Both the position numbers and the translations under genes were made by a program. A stretch of 64,000 bases of DNA. It comes from Mesorhabditis belari. Taxonomy: Eukaryota > Nematoda > Chromadorea > Rhabditida > Rhabditidae. Location: positions 8,487,501 through 8,551,500 of the forward strand of contig CAUEEP010000743.1 in NCBI GenBank assembly GCA_958450365.1, read 5' to 3'. Of this stretch, positions 34,992 to 48,438 are shown piece after piece. Position 1 is the stretch's first letter; each line of letters opens with the position of its first letter. The notes below the pieces were generated by a model. The model saw only the letters and a list, made by a program, of their open reading frames with translations, had not been told where the DNA came from and made no database searches.

Positions 34992-36610
34992 ATGACTAGG
35001 CCGGAGGCTGAAGATGTGACAGCAAAACACAAAGCGAAAATCGATCCTCATGATCAGCGAAGTTTCGTCAACAATGCCTTACACCTCATCATTTGCGCTG
35101 CTGGGATTTTGGGCTTCTTTTTTGCTTTCGGAGTCTATCAGGAAAAAATGCAAGTTTCTTTCAAGTTACCTTTCTCAAATTTGAGTTTGAAAGGAGTTTT
35201 GAAACTTTTAAGATTAAATTAAACAACTGAATTTTGGAACAACAAAGAATTAAGCATTGAAAGTAGCTAGAATAGATATTTCTATTTTCGCGCCAATCAT
35301 GAATAAAAATGTATTCTCAATTTATCTATTCAAAAACATCTACAATTCGAAAAACATATGTTGCTTGTAAAACAGGTTTTTCAAAAGCACTCAAACGATA
35401 AATTATAAGACAGCTAAATGGTTAAGAATGAATTGATTTACCTATCTAGCTACCACTAATCTAATATTTTTTTAGAGTGCAAGGGAAGTATGATGGAAAC
35501 GATAAGTTCACCTACACACAAGCGCTTGTGTTCTTCGTTTGTGCCGCCAGCTCGATCTTTGCCTACTTCTTTATGGGTGATGGAGGACATGATAATGTTC
35601 CAAAACGTTACTACGGTAGGTGTTGGTGGTATAGCCATTTTTTTTCTTTTTTTAGTTAGTTGTGCAGCGAGTTATTTATTGGCAATGCTTTCCAGCAACC
35701 AAGCTCTACAATATCTTCCCTATCCGACACAGGTTTATTGCACATCGTATATAATAAATTTATTTAATTACAGGTGCTGGCTAAATCCTGTAAGCCTATT
35801 CCCGTGATGGTTTTTGGTGTTCTTTTTGCTGGGAAACGCTACGAACTCAAGAAATACATCTTAGTTTTATTCATCGTCTTCGGTGTGGCTCTATTCATGT
35901 ACAAGGACAAGAAAACGGCACAAGCTGAAGGCGGAATTGGATGGGGAGAAATTTTGTTGGTAAGGGAACGTTTCTATCCTTTCATTTATCACTGTTTTAG
36001 ATTCTTTCGTTGGCATTTGATGGAACGACAACTTCGATTCAAGATCAGATTAAAACTCATTACAAGAGAACTGCGTTGAGCATGATGTTTTATATGAACT
36101 TCTTTGCATCAATCTTTTTGATAATTGGGTAATGTATTTTTATAGTAAATTTAAGGAAAATTTTACGGGTCAAAGGTTATATTTAAATTTTTATTTTAGA
36201 CTCGTGGCTACGGGAGAACTTTTTGAGTTCATTGCTTTTGTCCAACGGTATCCGGAGATTTTGTGGTCATTGAGCATTTTCGCCATTTCAAGCTGTGCTG
36301 GACAGGTAATATTAAACGGCTTATGCCGCTGATTATGATAATTAAGTACTTCATATTCAAAACCGTGCACGAATTCTCGCCACTAACTTGCTCAATCATC
36401 ACTACGACACGGAAATTGTTCACGATCATCATCTCTGTTATATTCTTTAGCCATCCGATATCAGAACGTCAGGTATGAAAGGGATTGCTTACAAGTAAAA
36501 TGTTACTTTGTGTTGAAAAGTGTTAGTGTTCTTTTTAGATGGTCGCCACCTTCATAGTATTCGCTTGTTTGTTCCTTGATGCGATGGGCAGCAAAAAACG
36601 ACCAAAATAA
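34992..36610 (+). CDS. hut-1: SLC35B1-type ER nucleotide(-sugar) transporter
   Basis: The ATG at 34992 follows an acceptor (aaatttag) by two bases. The exons give a multi-pass membrane protein in the drug/metabolite-transporter fold. It begins with a hydrophobic segment ending [11 protein letters not shown], matching the family's 'GVxQEK' first helix. An [22 protein letters not shown] block, the signature of SLC35B1, straddles an intron. Then come WGEILL...[14 protein letters not shown] and near the end [27 protein letters not shown]. The tail SKKRPK resembles a dilysine ER-retrieval signal. The stop is at 36608-36610. C. elegans HUT-1 is the UGTrel1 homologue needed for ER homeostasis; the mammalian protein is reported as an ER ATP/ADP exchanger. 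It is transcribed divergently from vps-33.1 and convergently with ccdc-55. Confidence 0.85.
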
Positions 36611-36875
36611 CGCACCAACGCTCTAGGTTTTTATTAAATTTTTGGCTCATTATCTTTGTCTGTGATAATAAAACTAATAATTCTTTTAGATTTCGTTTTT
36701 TCTTTGTCAGAGGGCTTTCTTTTCCATTTGTCATATTAGGGTTTTGATTGTAAATGGTGGTTGCTTTGCTTGAATAAATTATTAACGGGAAAATAATTTA
36801 TTGAATACAACAAATAAACATAATCGGCAATAAAACGCGTGATTTGATTTGACTATTCTCCAACATTGAATCGAG
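36611..36875. other. Spacer between convergent hut-1 and ccdc-55
   Basis: 265 bases of 3' untranslated and spacer DNA with AATAAA-type sequences on both strands. No gene. Confidence 0.5.
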
Positions 36876-38652
36876 TCAAAAAGGCGCTGTCACAATTCCA
36901 GAAGAACGCCTTTCAATGAAACGTTGTCGAGCTGCTTCAATTTCCGTCGGTCCATTTCTTTGTTGTAATATTGCTTTCATATTTTTGAGCCTTAGCGCCT
37001 TCGCTTCCTAAATTAGCAATAGTAAAAGCAAAAAGAAATGAAAGGCTACCTTGCTATCCGCGGGTAAATGTTTTTTCTTTGTAACTTTGTCTTTTTTTGT
37101 AGTTTCTTGATCAGCGTGTTCCGGACTTAGACTTCGGCTTTGTTGTCCACGATTTTTGGCTTCTCTGAAGTCGAAAACTTTGAGTATTTATAGTACTTAT
37201 TTTTCAAATCTAAAGTTTTGCAATTAATAATTTTAAAGGAGCACTGCTAAACGTTGAAATATTTGGGTCTAAACTTTAAACGAATGACCAACCTTCCGCG
37301 TGAAGTGGTTGCATGCCGACTATCTTCTTCATCATCACTTGGTGTGAATTGGCGCCTCAATCGTTCAGCTTTAGTCATGACTCTTTCTTGTGGACGTGCA
37401 GCCTACAATCACATTTAAAGATACTACCAACTACCTAATAATTTACGGGTTTGTTGAGTCCTGCTTTTAATTCTCCTTCAAAGTTTTTATGCACCACGGA
37501 TTTCTCTTCTTCCTCCGAATCATAAATCGACTGTTTCTGTGTCTTCTGATCGTTTTCTTCATCGTCTGATGTTTCGCCTCGTCGACGAATATTCTTGGGT
37601 TTCTTTGCTTTGAATTCCACCTTTTCATTTTGTTTTTCCTAAAAAGCAGAATTGATAAAAAAGTATTCTAATACTTGCTTTATCTTGCTGTGAAGGTTCG
37701 TTATCATCCCTCCGTGCAATCGTTTCCAACAGGTTTCGCGAAAATCCAGTTTGCCAAATCATTTGTTTTTCGATTGAGGTAGCATCTAAAAACAAATATT
37801 TTTTTATATTAAAATATTATAACCATCAATTCTGTTTTTCAGAGCTTCTTCTTCCCTGTGTTTGTGAACTTCTTCCATCAGGTTTCTATACGCTCCAGTC
37901 ACAAAGACTTCTTTGTCGGCAAATTCTCCATCCTCCTAAACGTGCTACGATAATTTCATATTGAAATAGAGGTTTCAGTTAGAAGATTTTCGAAAAACTA
38001 CTTTGACACGCTCGCGCTGCTGTTGCCTTTCTTCTCGACTTTTTTCTTCCAGAACACGGATTTTATGAGCCTAAAATGTAAAACTAATAAACAACCAAGA
38101 AAATGTTTAACCTTCATGAGTGTAGGAGCATATTTAGATTCACGTAGGTGATCTTTGGCTTTGTCTTCAGCTGTCTAAAACAGTTTTAGTAAAATGTAAA
38201 CATAATTGAAAAACCTTTTCATCTTTCTTACGTTGAATGATATCGTAGTTAGCATCGTAGTCAAAAATTAGTGGATCTTGCGCCATCGCTAGCTGTTGCG
38301 CTCTTTCAGCCTCTGAGTTAATTGATGAATGAAAAATTTTAATAATATTTCATCAATTTTTAAATCACATTATAAATAACTGATTAGTACCTTTCTGCAC
38401 TCGGATGCTTGATGCTGACTGATTCTTGTTCGAAACATCAACCTAAAAGTAAAAGTATAGATTTTTGTAATTGAATTAGATACACAGCGACAATTTACCT
38501 TCATTTCTTCATCGTCTGAATTAGCGAACACAGAAGCCACTTTCGTGACGCTCGATGCTGCATTCTTTTTCGTTATCAGGCCATACAATCTAAATCAAGT
38601 CATTCAAAGAATTGCAAATTACAAAAGACTTCTTTTCTCCAGGAGCAGCCAT
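36876..38652 (-). CDS. ccdc-55: NSRP1/CCDC55-type splicing regulator
   Basis: Minus-strand exons start at ATG 38652 (MAAPGEKK, joining LYGLITKKN) and stop at 36876-36878. The N-terminal YGLI-KK motif and ASVFANSDDE are typical of nuclear speckle splicing regulatory protein 1. The middle is a charged coiled coil (DPLIFDYDANYD, then ESKYAPTLMKAHKIRVLEEK, then DKEVFVTGAYR). The rest is Lys/Arg/Glu/Ser-rich and disordered, ending in IEAARQRFIERR. Human NSRP1 controls alternative splice-site choice. The start lies 234 bases after the rnf-121 stop on the same strand, with an acceptor (catatttag) 12 bases before the ATG, as expected for the downstream gene of a nematode operon. In C. elegans, from memory, the two genes are also neighbours on cosmid C16C10. 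Confidence 0.85.
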
Positions 38653-38886
38653 TGAAGTTGATATCTAAATATGAAAAAAGGTAAATATCAACGTATAAAA
38701 TGTCCCCAACCCCTCTGTATAACAGTAAAATGCAAAAACATGTCTTCAATTCCATATAAAAGGTACATTTAAGATTTCCACTTTTAAGAGAAAATAACGT
38801 TTGAAAAACAATTTATTATTTATAAATAGTATAAATTTTGCATGCATAAAAAATTTTATTCGTCAATAAATAAAAGTGCGGCAAGA

Positions 38887-40452
<1,566 letters not shown>

Positions 40453-41011
40453 ATTCTAAATAAAAACATTTTAATTCTGTCTTATTTCGAAAAAGAAAGT
40501 ACGAATCAAGATATGAATAGGTTACAACTCGAAATCTTTAGCACGCATAACGTTTTGCAACTTTTTGAATTGGCGCGTCGATCGTATGAAAACGTGCACA
40601 TCATTTCTCTCTTATGAAGCCAGTTTGCAGTGCGCAAATCCGATTTTCTTCTCTACTTTATCATTTCTATTGAATTCTTCTAAAGTTTTTAGGCTCAAAA
40701 ATTGTTTAATACTTTTATAGAACTTTGACAGAGTTAGCTATATCTCGCGATGTTTGTGCAATTTAGAGCGCGCGGATGTGTAGTTTTGCAGTAAGAAATT
40801 TAAAAAAATACTTGCTTAAAAATGCTACAATCGGCATATAATGCAGATGTAATAGAAAATTAGCATATGGTTGTTATGTTAATTTGGTATACGGGATTTG
40901 AATACTCCAAATTTTCAGTTTCTTTCTCATATCAGTTTTTTTTAACAAATTGCGCACTTTCAGTAATAAGCTAATTTCAATTTTCAGCAAACAACAAGTC
41001 AACAAGGCGCA
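40453..41011. promoter_or_regulatory. Probable bidirectional promoter, rnf-121 operon and cgh-1
   Basis: 559 bases separate two divergent start codons. An acceptor (ttttcag) at 40987 precedes the cgh-1 ATG, so part is outron or a 5' intron. No specific factor site was identified, and the promoter role is inferred from position. Confidence 0.5.
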
Positions 41012-42879
41012 ATGAGCGCAACAACGACCGAAAATCCCGTCAATGATGACGCATCGTGGAAATCGAATCTGAAGCTTCCTCCAAAAGACAATCGAGTGAA
41101 AACAGCTGTATGTGACAAAAATACTATAACCCAAAAATCTTCTTAAAATACAAAAAATTCAGGATGTGACAAACACAAAAGGAGTCGAGTTTGAGGATTT
41201 CTGCCTAAGTCGAGATTTGCTTATGGGTATCTTTGAGAAGGGATGGGAAAAGCCTTCACCGATTCAAGAAGCTTCTATTGCAATTGCACTCTCAGGTTTG
41301 TTGACTTGTAATCGCTCATTTAAGTAAGTAAAGAATTTCCAGTAGCATGCAAGCAAAAACTAAATTTAGGTCAAGACATTCTTGCGCGAGCAAAAAATGG
41401 AACAGGAAAGACAGGCGCTTACTGCATTCCAGTCATCGAGAAGATTGACCCAAATTTGAAAAAAATCCAAACTTTGATTATTGTGCCCACTCGTGAATTA
41501 GCCCTTCAGACATCGCAAATTTGTGTCGAGCTCAGCAAGCATATCAAACTCAAGGTAAAGAAAGAAATACAAGAATTAAAAGTACTCCTAAAATTTAGGT
41601 GATGGTCACAACTGGAGGTACAGATCTTCGTGATGATATTATGCGTCTTAATGGAGTTGTTCATCTTGTAATTGCTACTCCTGGACGTATTCTCGATCTC
41701 ATGGAGAAAGGTGTTGCTGATGTGACAAGCTGCAAGACTCTGGTGCTCGATGAAGCTGATAAGCTTCTTTCACAAGATTTCCAGGTTAGTGAAACAATTC
41801 AACAGACAGTGGTATAGAGTCTGCTTATATGTTGCTGGTCTGCTTATATGCTTATATAACCAAAAGGAATTTTGAATGAACCTCCAATTTCAGGGTGTTC
41901 TTGACCGTTTGATTGCCTATCTGCCCAAGCAACCTCAAATCATGCTCTATTCGGCAACATTCCCAATCACAGTCACCGAGTTCATGAGCAAGCACATGCG
42001 AAAACCTTATGAGATCAATCTGATGGAGGAACTCACTCTTCTTGGTGTTACTCAATATTATGCCTATGTGCAAGAAAAGCAAAAAGTTCATTGTCTGAAC
42101 ACGCTTTTCAGAAAGGTTTGTTAGATAAAAACAATATTCCTAAATGGGTACCTAATTTAGCTTCAAATCAACCAATCAATCATTTTCTGCAACTCGACTC
42201 AACGTGTTGAACTGCTTGCCAAAAAGATTACCGAGATTGGATACTCATGCTACTACATTCACTCACGAATGGCCCAAAACCATCGTAATCGTGTATTCCA
42301 CGATTTTCGTCAAGGAAATTGTCGCAATCTCGTGTGCTCGGACCTTCTCACTCGTGGTATCGACATTCAGGCCGTCAACGTGGTGATCAACTTTGATTTC
42401 CCGCGAAATGCTGAGACATATCTTCATCGTATCGGACGGTCAGTTTAGAGTAAAATCATGAAAATCTAAAAAGGTCAACTACCTACAATTAGATAGCTCG
42501 TTTTCTAAAGAATAAAATAAAAAATGAAAACAAACAAAACTAAACTACAGATAACTAAAAAATAACAGGTAACAATAAAAATAACAATAACTTTTTTAAC
42601 AAAAATACAAATAACAGGCTTGGCTTGTTGTAAAGCTCCAATAGACATTCTAGCTTTAAAGAATTTTCAATTCATCCCATATTCAGATCTGGTCGATTTG
42701 GTCATTTGGGAGTTGCAATCAATTTGATCACCTACGAGGACCGGCACACTCTCCGAAGAATTGAGGCCGAGCTGCGCACTCGAATCGAGCCAATTCCTAA
42801 AGCTGTGGATCCTCGTCTTTATGTGGCTGAGCATCAAATGGACGATCCAGTCGAAGCTGAATCTGCTCAGCCTCGTTGA
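41012..42879 (+). CDS. cgh-1: DEAD-box RNA helicase, DDX6/Dhh1/Me31B family
   Basis: The ATG at 41012 lies 25 bases after an acceptor, and the stop is TGA 42877-42879, giving about 430 residues, the family's normal length. All motifs are present in order: [10 protein letters not shown] (Q motif), [10 protein letters not shown] (I), PTRELALQ (Ia), [18 protein letters not shown] (Ib), LDEADKLL (II), YSATFP (III), FCNSTQRVE (IV), DLLTRGID (V) and HRIGRSGRFG (VI, split by the last intron). DDX6 proteins remodel repressed mRNPs, bind 4E-T and decapping factors, and in C. elegans CGH-1 protects germline mRNAs. The short Gln/Pro-rich C-terminus (ESAQPR) ends the protein. Introns are short except the last (about 245 bases, A-rich). 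Confidence 0.95.
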
Positions 42880-44007
42880 TCTCTTTTCCTCCTATTTACT
42901 CGACTCATTTTATCTCACTCTCAGCTACCCATCCTTTCATCAAAACTTCTTATTACCATTTTCTTTTCTTTTTTGTGAAAAACATTCTCAACTTACCAAA
43001 AAATCTCTGTTCAATCTATTTCTTTTTATTCAATTCTTTTCCCCTTTTTTTTCTTCAGAGGAGTTCGCATCCTCAAGATTGCCTTTAGTGATCGGTACTT
43101 GTAAATACAATTAGCATAGCGGATAGGGATCAACGATTCCAATGAAGCTTCATTTTGTACTTCCTAATACGGGCTCCTTACGTGTTTTTATCGTACGTTC
43201 TTTGCGGATCATTACTATTTTTTGATGTTTAAAAATTCCACCATACATTCATTCGTTTTCAAAATTTGTTGTGTAAAAGAGGTTTTTCTACTTGTTGGAA
43301 CAAAGCAATTATTTAGAAAAGCAAAAACAATTCCAACGGGTTTTCCTCTTGTTCAGGATAAGAAGGGTTCTCAGAGGGTCTGCCCTCCCCCTGTTGTGTG
43401 AGGTACCGTCTTTGAGATATTCATTTACCCCTTTTCTTTATCCTCATCATTTTAACATCTTATCTTGACGAGTCCAACATCACTCGTTTTTTTTGGAGCA
43501 GTTGTTTTTACATTCGGGTCCATTTTTGTGAAAATAAATTGTAAGCTCCAAAACTGTTTTATGTCGATTTGCAACAAAGTTAATGACAAGGGAAGGTCAC
43601 GAAATCAAGGTGGCTAATCGAAATGAGACCTGAACCATCCGATGCCGAATTTTACGCTGATTCCGAATCTGCTGTCTTTTTTTGCTAGATAGGTCTGAAT
43701 CGCAAGGAATTTGGCAAACAAGTTTTTTGGCCTCTCTTATAAGGCTTATGCGCGGGTGACAAAGGCATGGTTGCGTAGTGTAGCAGATAACATGTGGGAG
43801 GGCAGGAGTTCAATATTGTCCAGGCATCTAAAAAATATAATTTTGTGTTATATAAAACGAAAATAAAAACAAAAACCAAAAGGTTCTTTAAATTTTTCTT
43901 TTTTTGAACAGCTGTTTTATAGTGTTCCTTAGTCCGCCTTCTCTTCGTAATTCCTAAATATTCAGAAATTTTGTTCAATTTGTTCAAGTGTTCAACAACA
44001 AATAATA
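42880..44007. other. cgh-1 3' region and spacer with a transposon-derived fragment
   Basis: Pyrimidine-rich 3' flank of cgh-1, then AT-rich spacer. On the minus strand 43890-43814 closely resembles the segment of the neighbouring Tc1-like element just before and into its transposase start (the tag/ATGCCTGGACAATATT junction). It is a partial inverted relative of that element. Next to it, 43769-43830 has tRNA-like character. No host gene was seen. Confidence 0.5.
43769..43830 (+). other. tRNA-like sequence beside the transposon fragment
   Basis: The start GGTTGCGTAGTGTAGC resembles the 5' end and A-box region of a Val-type tRNA, and GGAGTTCAATATTG resembles a weak B box. The stems do not pair, so it is at most a relic. 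Confidence 0.3.
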
Positions 44008-45655
44008 CAGTCATGCACAAAAGTCTTGTAACACCCAGTTTAGCAAATTTCAAAGTGTAATAACTTTTTTTTTGCAAAGAGGCGAATTCCCAAACAGTTT
44101 TTGGTTTTCAGTTGTCAAAAATTTCTATTTTTATATGCAAGAAAAACTTTATTGAAACGATTAACAAAAATTAAGGAAAACAAATAAAAACAAAAAACGG
44201 GCGCATTTTTGATGCTCAAAAGTCTTGTAACATTTGAAGTATTTTGCTTTTTTTTTGGTTTTTGTTTTTATTTTCTTTTTATATAACAAAAAATTATTTT
44301 TTTTAGATGCCTGGACAATATTTGTCAACTCGGGACAAAGAAGAAATTGTGGAAGCGCGAGAGAAAGGAATTCAGAGGAAAGATGTGGCAGCTCTCTTCA
44401 AATGCAGTGAAAAAACGGTAAAACGTCGGGACGTTCAAAACGACTGGATCTGTTCACCGAGCTTCAAAATCAGTCCGTCCACCAATTACAACACCCAGAG
44501 AGGATAAAGCGCTCGTCAAAGCTCACAGAAATAACAAGGATCTCAATGCGAGCGATGGAGTCGTCATGATGAAGAGTCAATTCGGCAAGGATGTATCACA
44601 AATGACAGTGGGCCGACGCTTGATTCGTGGTGGGTTGGTGACAAGAAGAGCAGCCAAGAAGCCCTTGATGAATGCCAAGCATCGGACGATTCGTTTGGAG
44701 TTTGCAAAGAAGTATGTCAAAATGATTGGGCAAATGTGATTTTTACTGATGAGTCAAAGGTCAATCTTTTTCGCCCGGATGGCAACCACTTGATCAGAAG
44801 ACCAATAGGAAATCGGTAAAACATCAGATATGTGTGACCAACCGTGAAATTTGGCCAAGGATCAATCATGCTTTGGGGTAAGGGCTACTTTCATGGTGCA
44901 CACTCTCAACTCTGTCTTTCAGGTGCAATGTCGAGAAATTCACCAGGTCCGCTAGTGCTACTAAACTCAACGCTCAACGCTGAAGGCTGCAAATCACTTC
45001 TCCAGAATCATCTTCTGCCATTTTCAATTGCAAAAATGGGCCCTGGATGGCTGCTTTATCAGGATAATGCGCCTTGCGACAAGGGTCAATTGCTAATGGA
45101 CCGAGTCATCACTCTCGCAAATGGTGGAAAAGCTCGTCTTCCAGGATGGTTCAAAGCAAATCGTGTTCAAATTATCTCAGCTCCTCCATACAGCCCGGAT
45201 TTGAGCGTCATTGAGCATCTTTGGGCTTTTTTGAAGCCAAAGCTGGAGGGAAAGCGATTCAACTCGAAGATAGAGATTTGGTTCTTCATTCGCCGTACCG
45301 GGTCATCCCTGGGAGCCCAAATTCTACGCGATTTAGTTGATTCAATGCCAAGGCGGATCCAGGAAGTCAACAAAGCTAAAGGTGGACCAACGAAGTATTA
45401 AAAATTTGATAATTTCTATGTTTTTTTTCAAATGTTACAAGACTTTTGAGCATCAAAAATGCGCCCGTTTTTTGTTTTTATTTGTTTTCCTTAATTTTTG
45501 TTAATCGTTTCAATAAAGTTTTTCTTGCATATAAAAATAGAAATTTTTGACAACTAAAAACCAAAAACTGTTTGGGAATTCGCCTCTTTGCAAAAAAAGT
45601 TATTACACTTTGAAATTTGCTAAACTGGATGTTACAAGACTTTTGTGCATGACTG
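44008..45655 (+). mobile_element. Tc1-like transposon, long-TIR (IR/DR) type, defective
   Basis: 1648 bases flanked by TA on both sides (44006-44007, 45656-45657). Terminal inverted repeats of about 230 bases run from 44008 to 44238 and from 45429 to 45655. Within each TIR the core AAAAGTCTTGTAACA appears twice, about 199 bases apart (44019-44033 and 44218-44232 on the left). This is the IR/DR arrangement seen in some Tc1/mariner transposons. The interior encodes a broken transposase. Confidence 0.95.
44307..45401 (+). pseudogene. Tc1-type transposase, inactivated
   Basis: The reading starts at ATG 44307 with a helix-turn-helix-like N-terminus (REKGIQRKDVAALFKCSEKTV), then shifts frame near 44425. 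A second shift lies near 44730, just before the first catalytic Asp (IFTDES). Stops interrupt the frame near 44817 and 44832. The C-terminal 185 codons (44844-45401) are open and carry the second catalytic Asp (LYQDNAPCDKG) and the Glu block (SPDLSVIEHLW), i.e. the DDE-type triad of Tc1 elements. With at least two shifts and two stops it cannot make a full enzyme. Only the description of the breaks is given here. Confidence 0.9.
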
Positions 45656-48438
45656 TATAAATATCATAACAAACAAAAATTTATCAAAGATGGGAACTTC
45701 AGCCAAAGAGGTAATTTTACGCTTATTATTAGTAGTGTGATCTCATGCTGCTCACTCACCGTTACACAGTTGCTATTGTAATTACCGTAATCCTTCTAAT
45801 AGAACGACACTCTATGGAGAAAGGGTTTGAAAAATAGAATTGCTCACTATTTGATTAGAAACATTACGATAATTGTCAGCTACATTAACTACATTAATTT
45901 GTCAAGCTGCGAGCACAAACTTACTCTGGATTACATTCCACATGATAAGAATGGTTCAAGAATGCTCGCCCCTTTTTCTAAAATACGCATGACATTAAAA
46001 TATAATACTTTGGTGATAATGAGAGAAAACAAAAAAAAGAAAAGGAAACAATAAAAGCAACTCGTCTCCGATGGTTCCAGTAGAAAGAACACATTGAGGG
46101 TGGTCGTCGTCTCGAGTGTCAGAGAAAAGTCGAACACTCCTCACAATCACACAATCACTCCCTTTTCCTCATTGTCACATTTATCATTTCCTTTCAGCGG
46201 CAGCTCTAAAAGATTGTTATGTTCACTCTTCTATTCATTTACAACAAAAATTATTACTTGATTACGTTTCATAACCTCTATTGGTTATCAAAAAGTTGAG
46301 CATTTTATGATTTTTAGGAGCAATCTCCGAAAAGATCAAAATGTTGGCGAATGATCATCAATTTTGGAGGCTTTGCAGAAAAGAAGGAAGGAGAAGGGAA
46401 GGCTGGCGCGTGTCAGTGCTTGAGGGCGGTCTGTGTTAAAGGGGAAAAGTCGTACAGTAACCAGTTTGCCGAAGCGAGGTTTCTACATACAGCCCCCAGG
46501 TAGGAGAGCATGAGACGAAAGAAAGAGTGAGAGAAGGAGAGGGACTAATGCGAGCGCGTCGATCAGGGCACTTTGCGGATGGAAAAGAAAGGCACAAGAG
46601 AGTGTATGCCTAGCAGTCTTGCCCTCCAGGAGGCTGAGACTCCCCGGCAGGCAGAGCGCGATTTGCATGTGAGGAGGGGAGAATCAGACTGTGACGCCCC
46701 CTCTTGTGTTAGCTCCTACTCTCACTTCCCATCTCTTTCCCTTTTTCGAAATTTCATAAGCTCCTGGTCACTTTGCTTTCATTTTCCATTAACATTGATG
46801 GTTACAATTGGTATTTACCTTGTATTGTAAATGAGGTTTCTGTTTCAGTAAATTCGACAGCCTGATAAAACTCCGAACTCGGGACAAGTGCTACTTTATC
46901 AACAATTTTTCGGGTTCAGTACTGCAGTTCTACATGAGTTATCCGCGAAAAGGCCGAAAAATGGGGTGTGGTTCTCCGAATTGTAGCAGGCACCCAGTCG
47001 CATCCCATCCGAACCCCTCCCTTTTATTTTCTTTCCACCCTTTCTTTTTACCCCTCCCACATACATGAGGAAGCATGCGCTTGATTTACATTTTTGTGTT
47101 CGTTATTTCTCGAATTGAGCAAGAGCACCTGAGTCATTGGCTTCTATGATTGTGTTTGGGTGTCTCTTTTCTTTATGTATTCTTTTCTTGATGACCTTGC
47201 CCCGAGACACGGCTGGGTGTGGTCACCCGGGTGCTCCGCCCAAACCATTTTGTACAAATTTCGCCCTTTATTTTTGCTGTTTTTATTTCCACTCGATACC
47301 AGTAAAATCTCACCGTCGCAGCTACCACTCGTCGTTTTTTCTCCTGTATCACTTTTCTCGATCCACCGCTCAATGGCAGCTCAATTTATCGTTTAACATT
47401 CTTCCGTTTTGCTGAAATTTTCTATCAGCTCGTTCAAGTGATGATACCTGTTTTGATCCCTTCTTTTTCAATAACTTTCTTATGATTAGATATTTCATTT
47501 CTAGAAGTAATGTCTAGCGTCAACCAATTTTCTTTCACTTATCAGCAAATCACAGTTTCTCTGTTAGACAACCCATTATCAATCTATCACCAATATTTAT
47601 TATGAGGTAATGCTTAATGCTTGAGTCAAGACCGGAGCACAGTGAGATGAAAAGGAACGGAAAAGAGGTGGAGGGGAGAGGAAGGGATGGCCGGAGAGAG
47701 TGCCATCGTTTTATCGTCACTCTCGCTTTCCGAAAAGCAAGTCGCAAAAAGGGAGGTGAATAAAGAAAAGGAGAAGGTGATGGTGGTGTTGCTGCTGGTG
47801 GGTCGGCCACCTCCACACACCCATCTTCCCACCTTTCCTTTTTTCTTTCCTTTTTCACCGCTGCGGTTTTCTCTTAGTGATTGCTCATCAAGTTGCTCGT
47901 GCTCTCTGTGGATTCTATTTTTCGACTGGGTTGCCATACGCGCGAGAGACTGGAATTTTGCGCTCTCCCTAAGGGAGGAGGGAGACTTGAAAATATCTGG
48001 GGGCGATGATTTTTGGCGGCTGCCTGGTTTCGGTTCGTGAACTCAGCCGCCTTTGCCCATTTCCCCAAGTTGCATGTTATTTTTTTCAGTTTTTTTTTCT
48101 GGGGTGATTGGGTTCAGCCCTGGGGGTCGTCGCCCTTCTCTATCATGATCCTGTCGCAAATTTTCGCCTCGTTTCACTTCATTGTGAAATAACAGTTTCA
48201 CTTCTTCATTACTTATTGATTCGACGATTATTTATTCAATGGTTCTTCAAGATTTTCAAGCTCAATTTCAAGTCTTGCTCATTGATCATCTTTATTCAGG
48301 CATACTGTAGTTAGACAGTATCTTGTAAACTGACTTTTTACGTTACTGAAGTTTTTTTCAAATGTCATATTTCAATCTGTGGATAATCTGAAATTTTCAA
48401 AAACTCGTTCAATTTTGATTTCAGTTTTGATTGGGGGA
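45656..48438. other. Spacer and probable upstream regulatory DNA of mup-4
   Basis: 2.8 kb without a recognisable gene. GC-rich, purine- or pyrimidine-biased patches (46.38-46.72, 46.96-47.06, 47.2-47.3, 47.64-47.9 kb) resemble those upstream of the BED/hAT gene. It ends in an acceptor (gatttcag) at 48424, 14 bases before the mup-4 start. Confidence 0.5.

Noticed and set aside
43685..44077. 130-codon minus-strand open frame beside the Tc1-like element
   Set aside because: It runs from the transposon's left TIR through an inverted fragment of the same element, so it is a chimera of repeat sequence.
47626..48040. Overlapping frames of 103-117 codons upstream of mup-4 on both strands
   Set aside because: They lie in purine/pyrimidine tracts, are mutually overlapping, and have no domain or splice support.
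48379..48438. Upstream extension of the mup-4 open frame to 48379
   Set aside because: An acceptor at 48424 and a clean signal peptide starting at ATG 48439 or 48448 argue for the shorter start; the extension begins at GTG.
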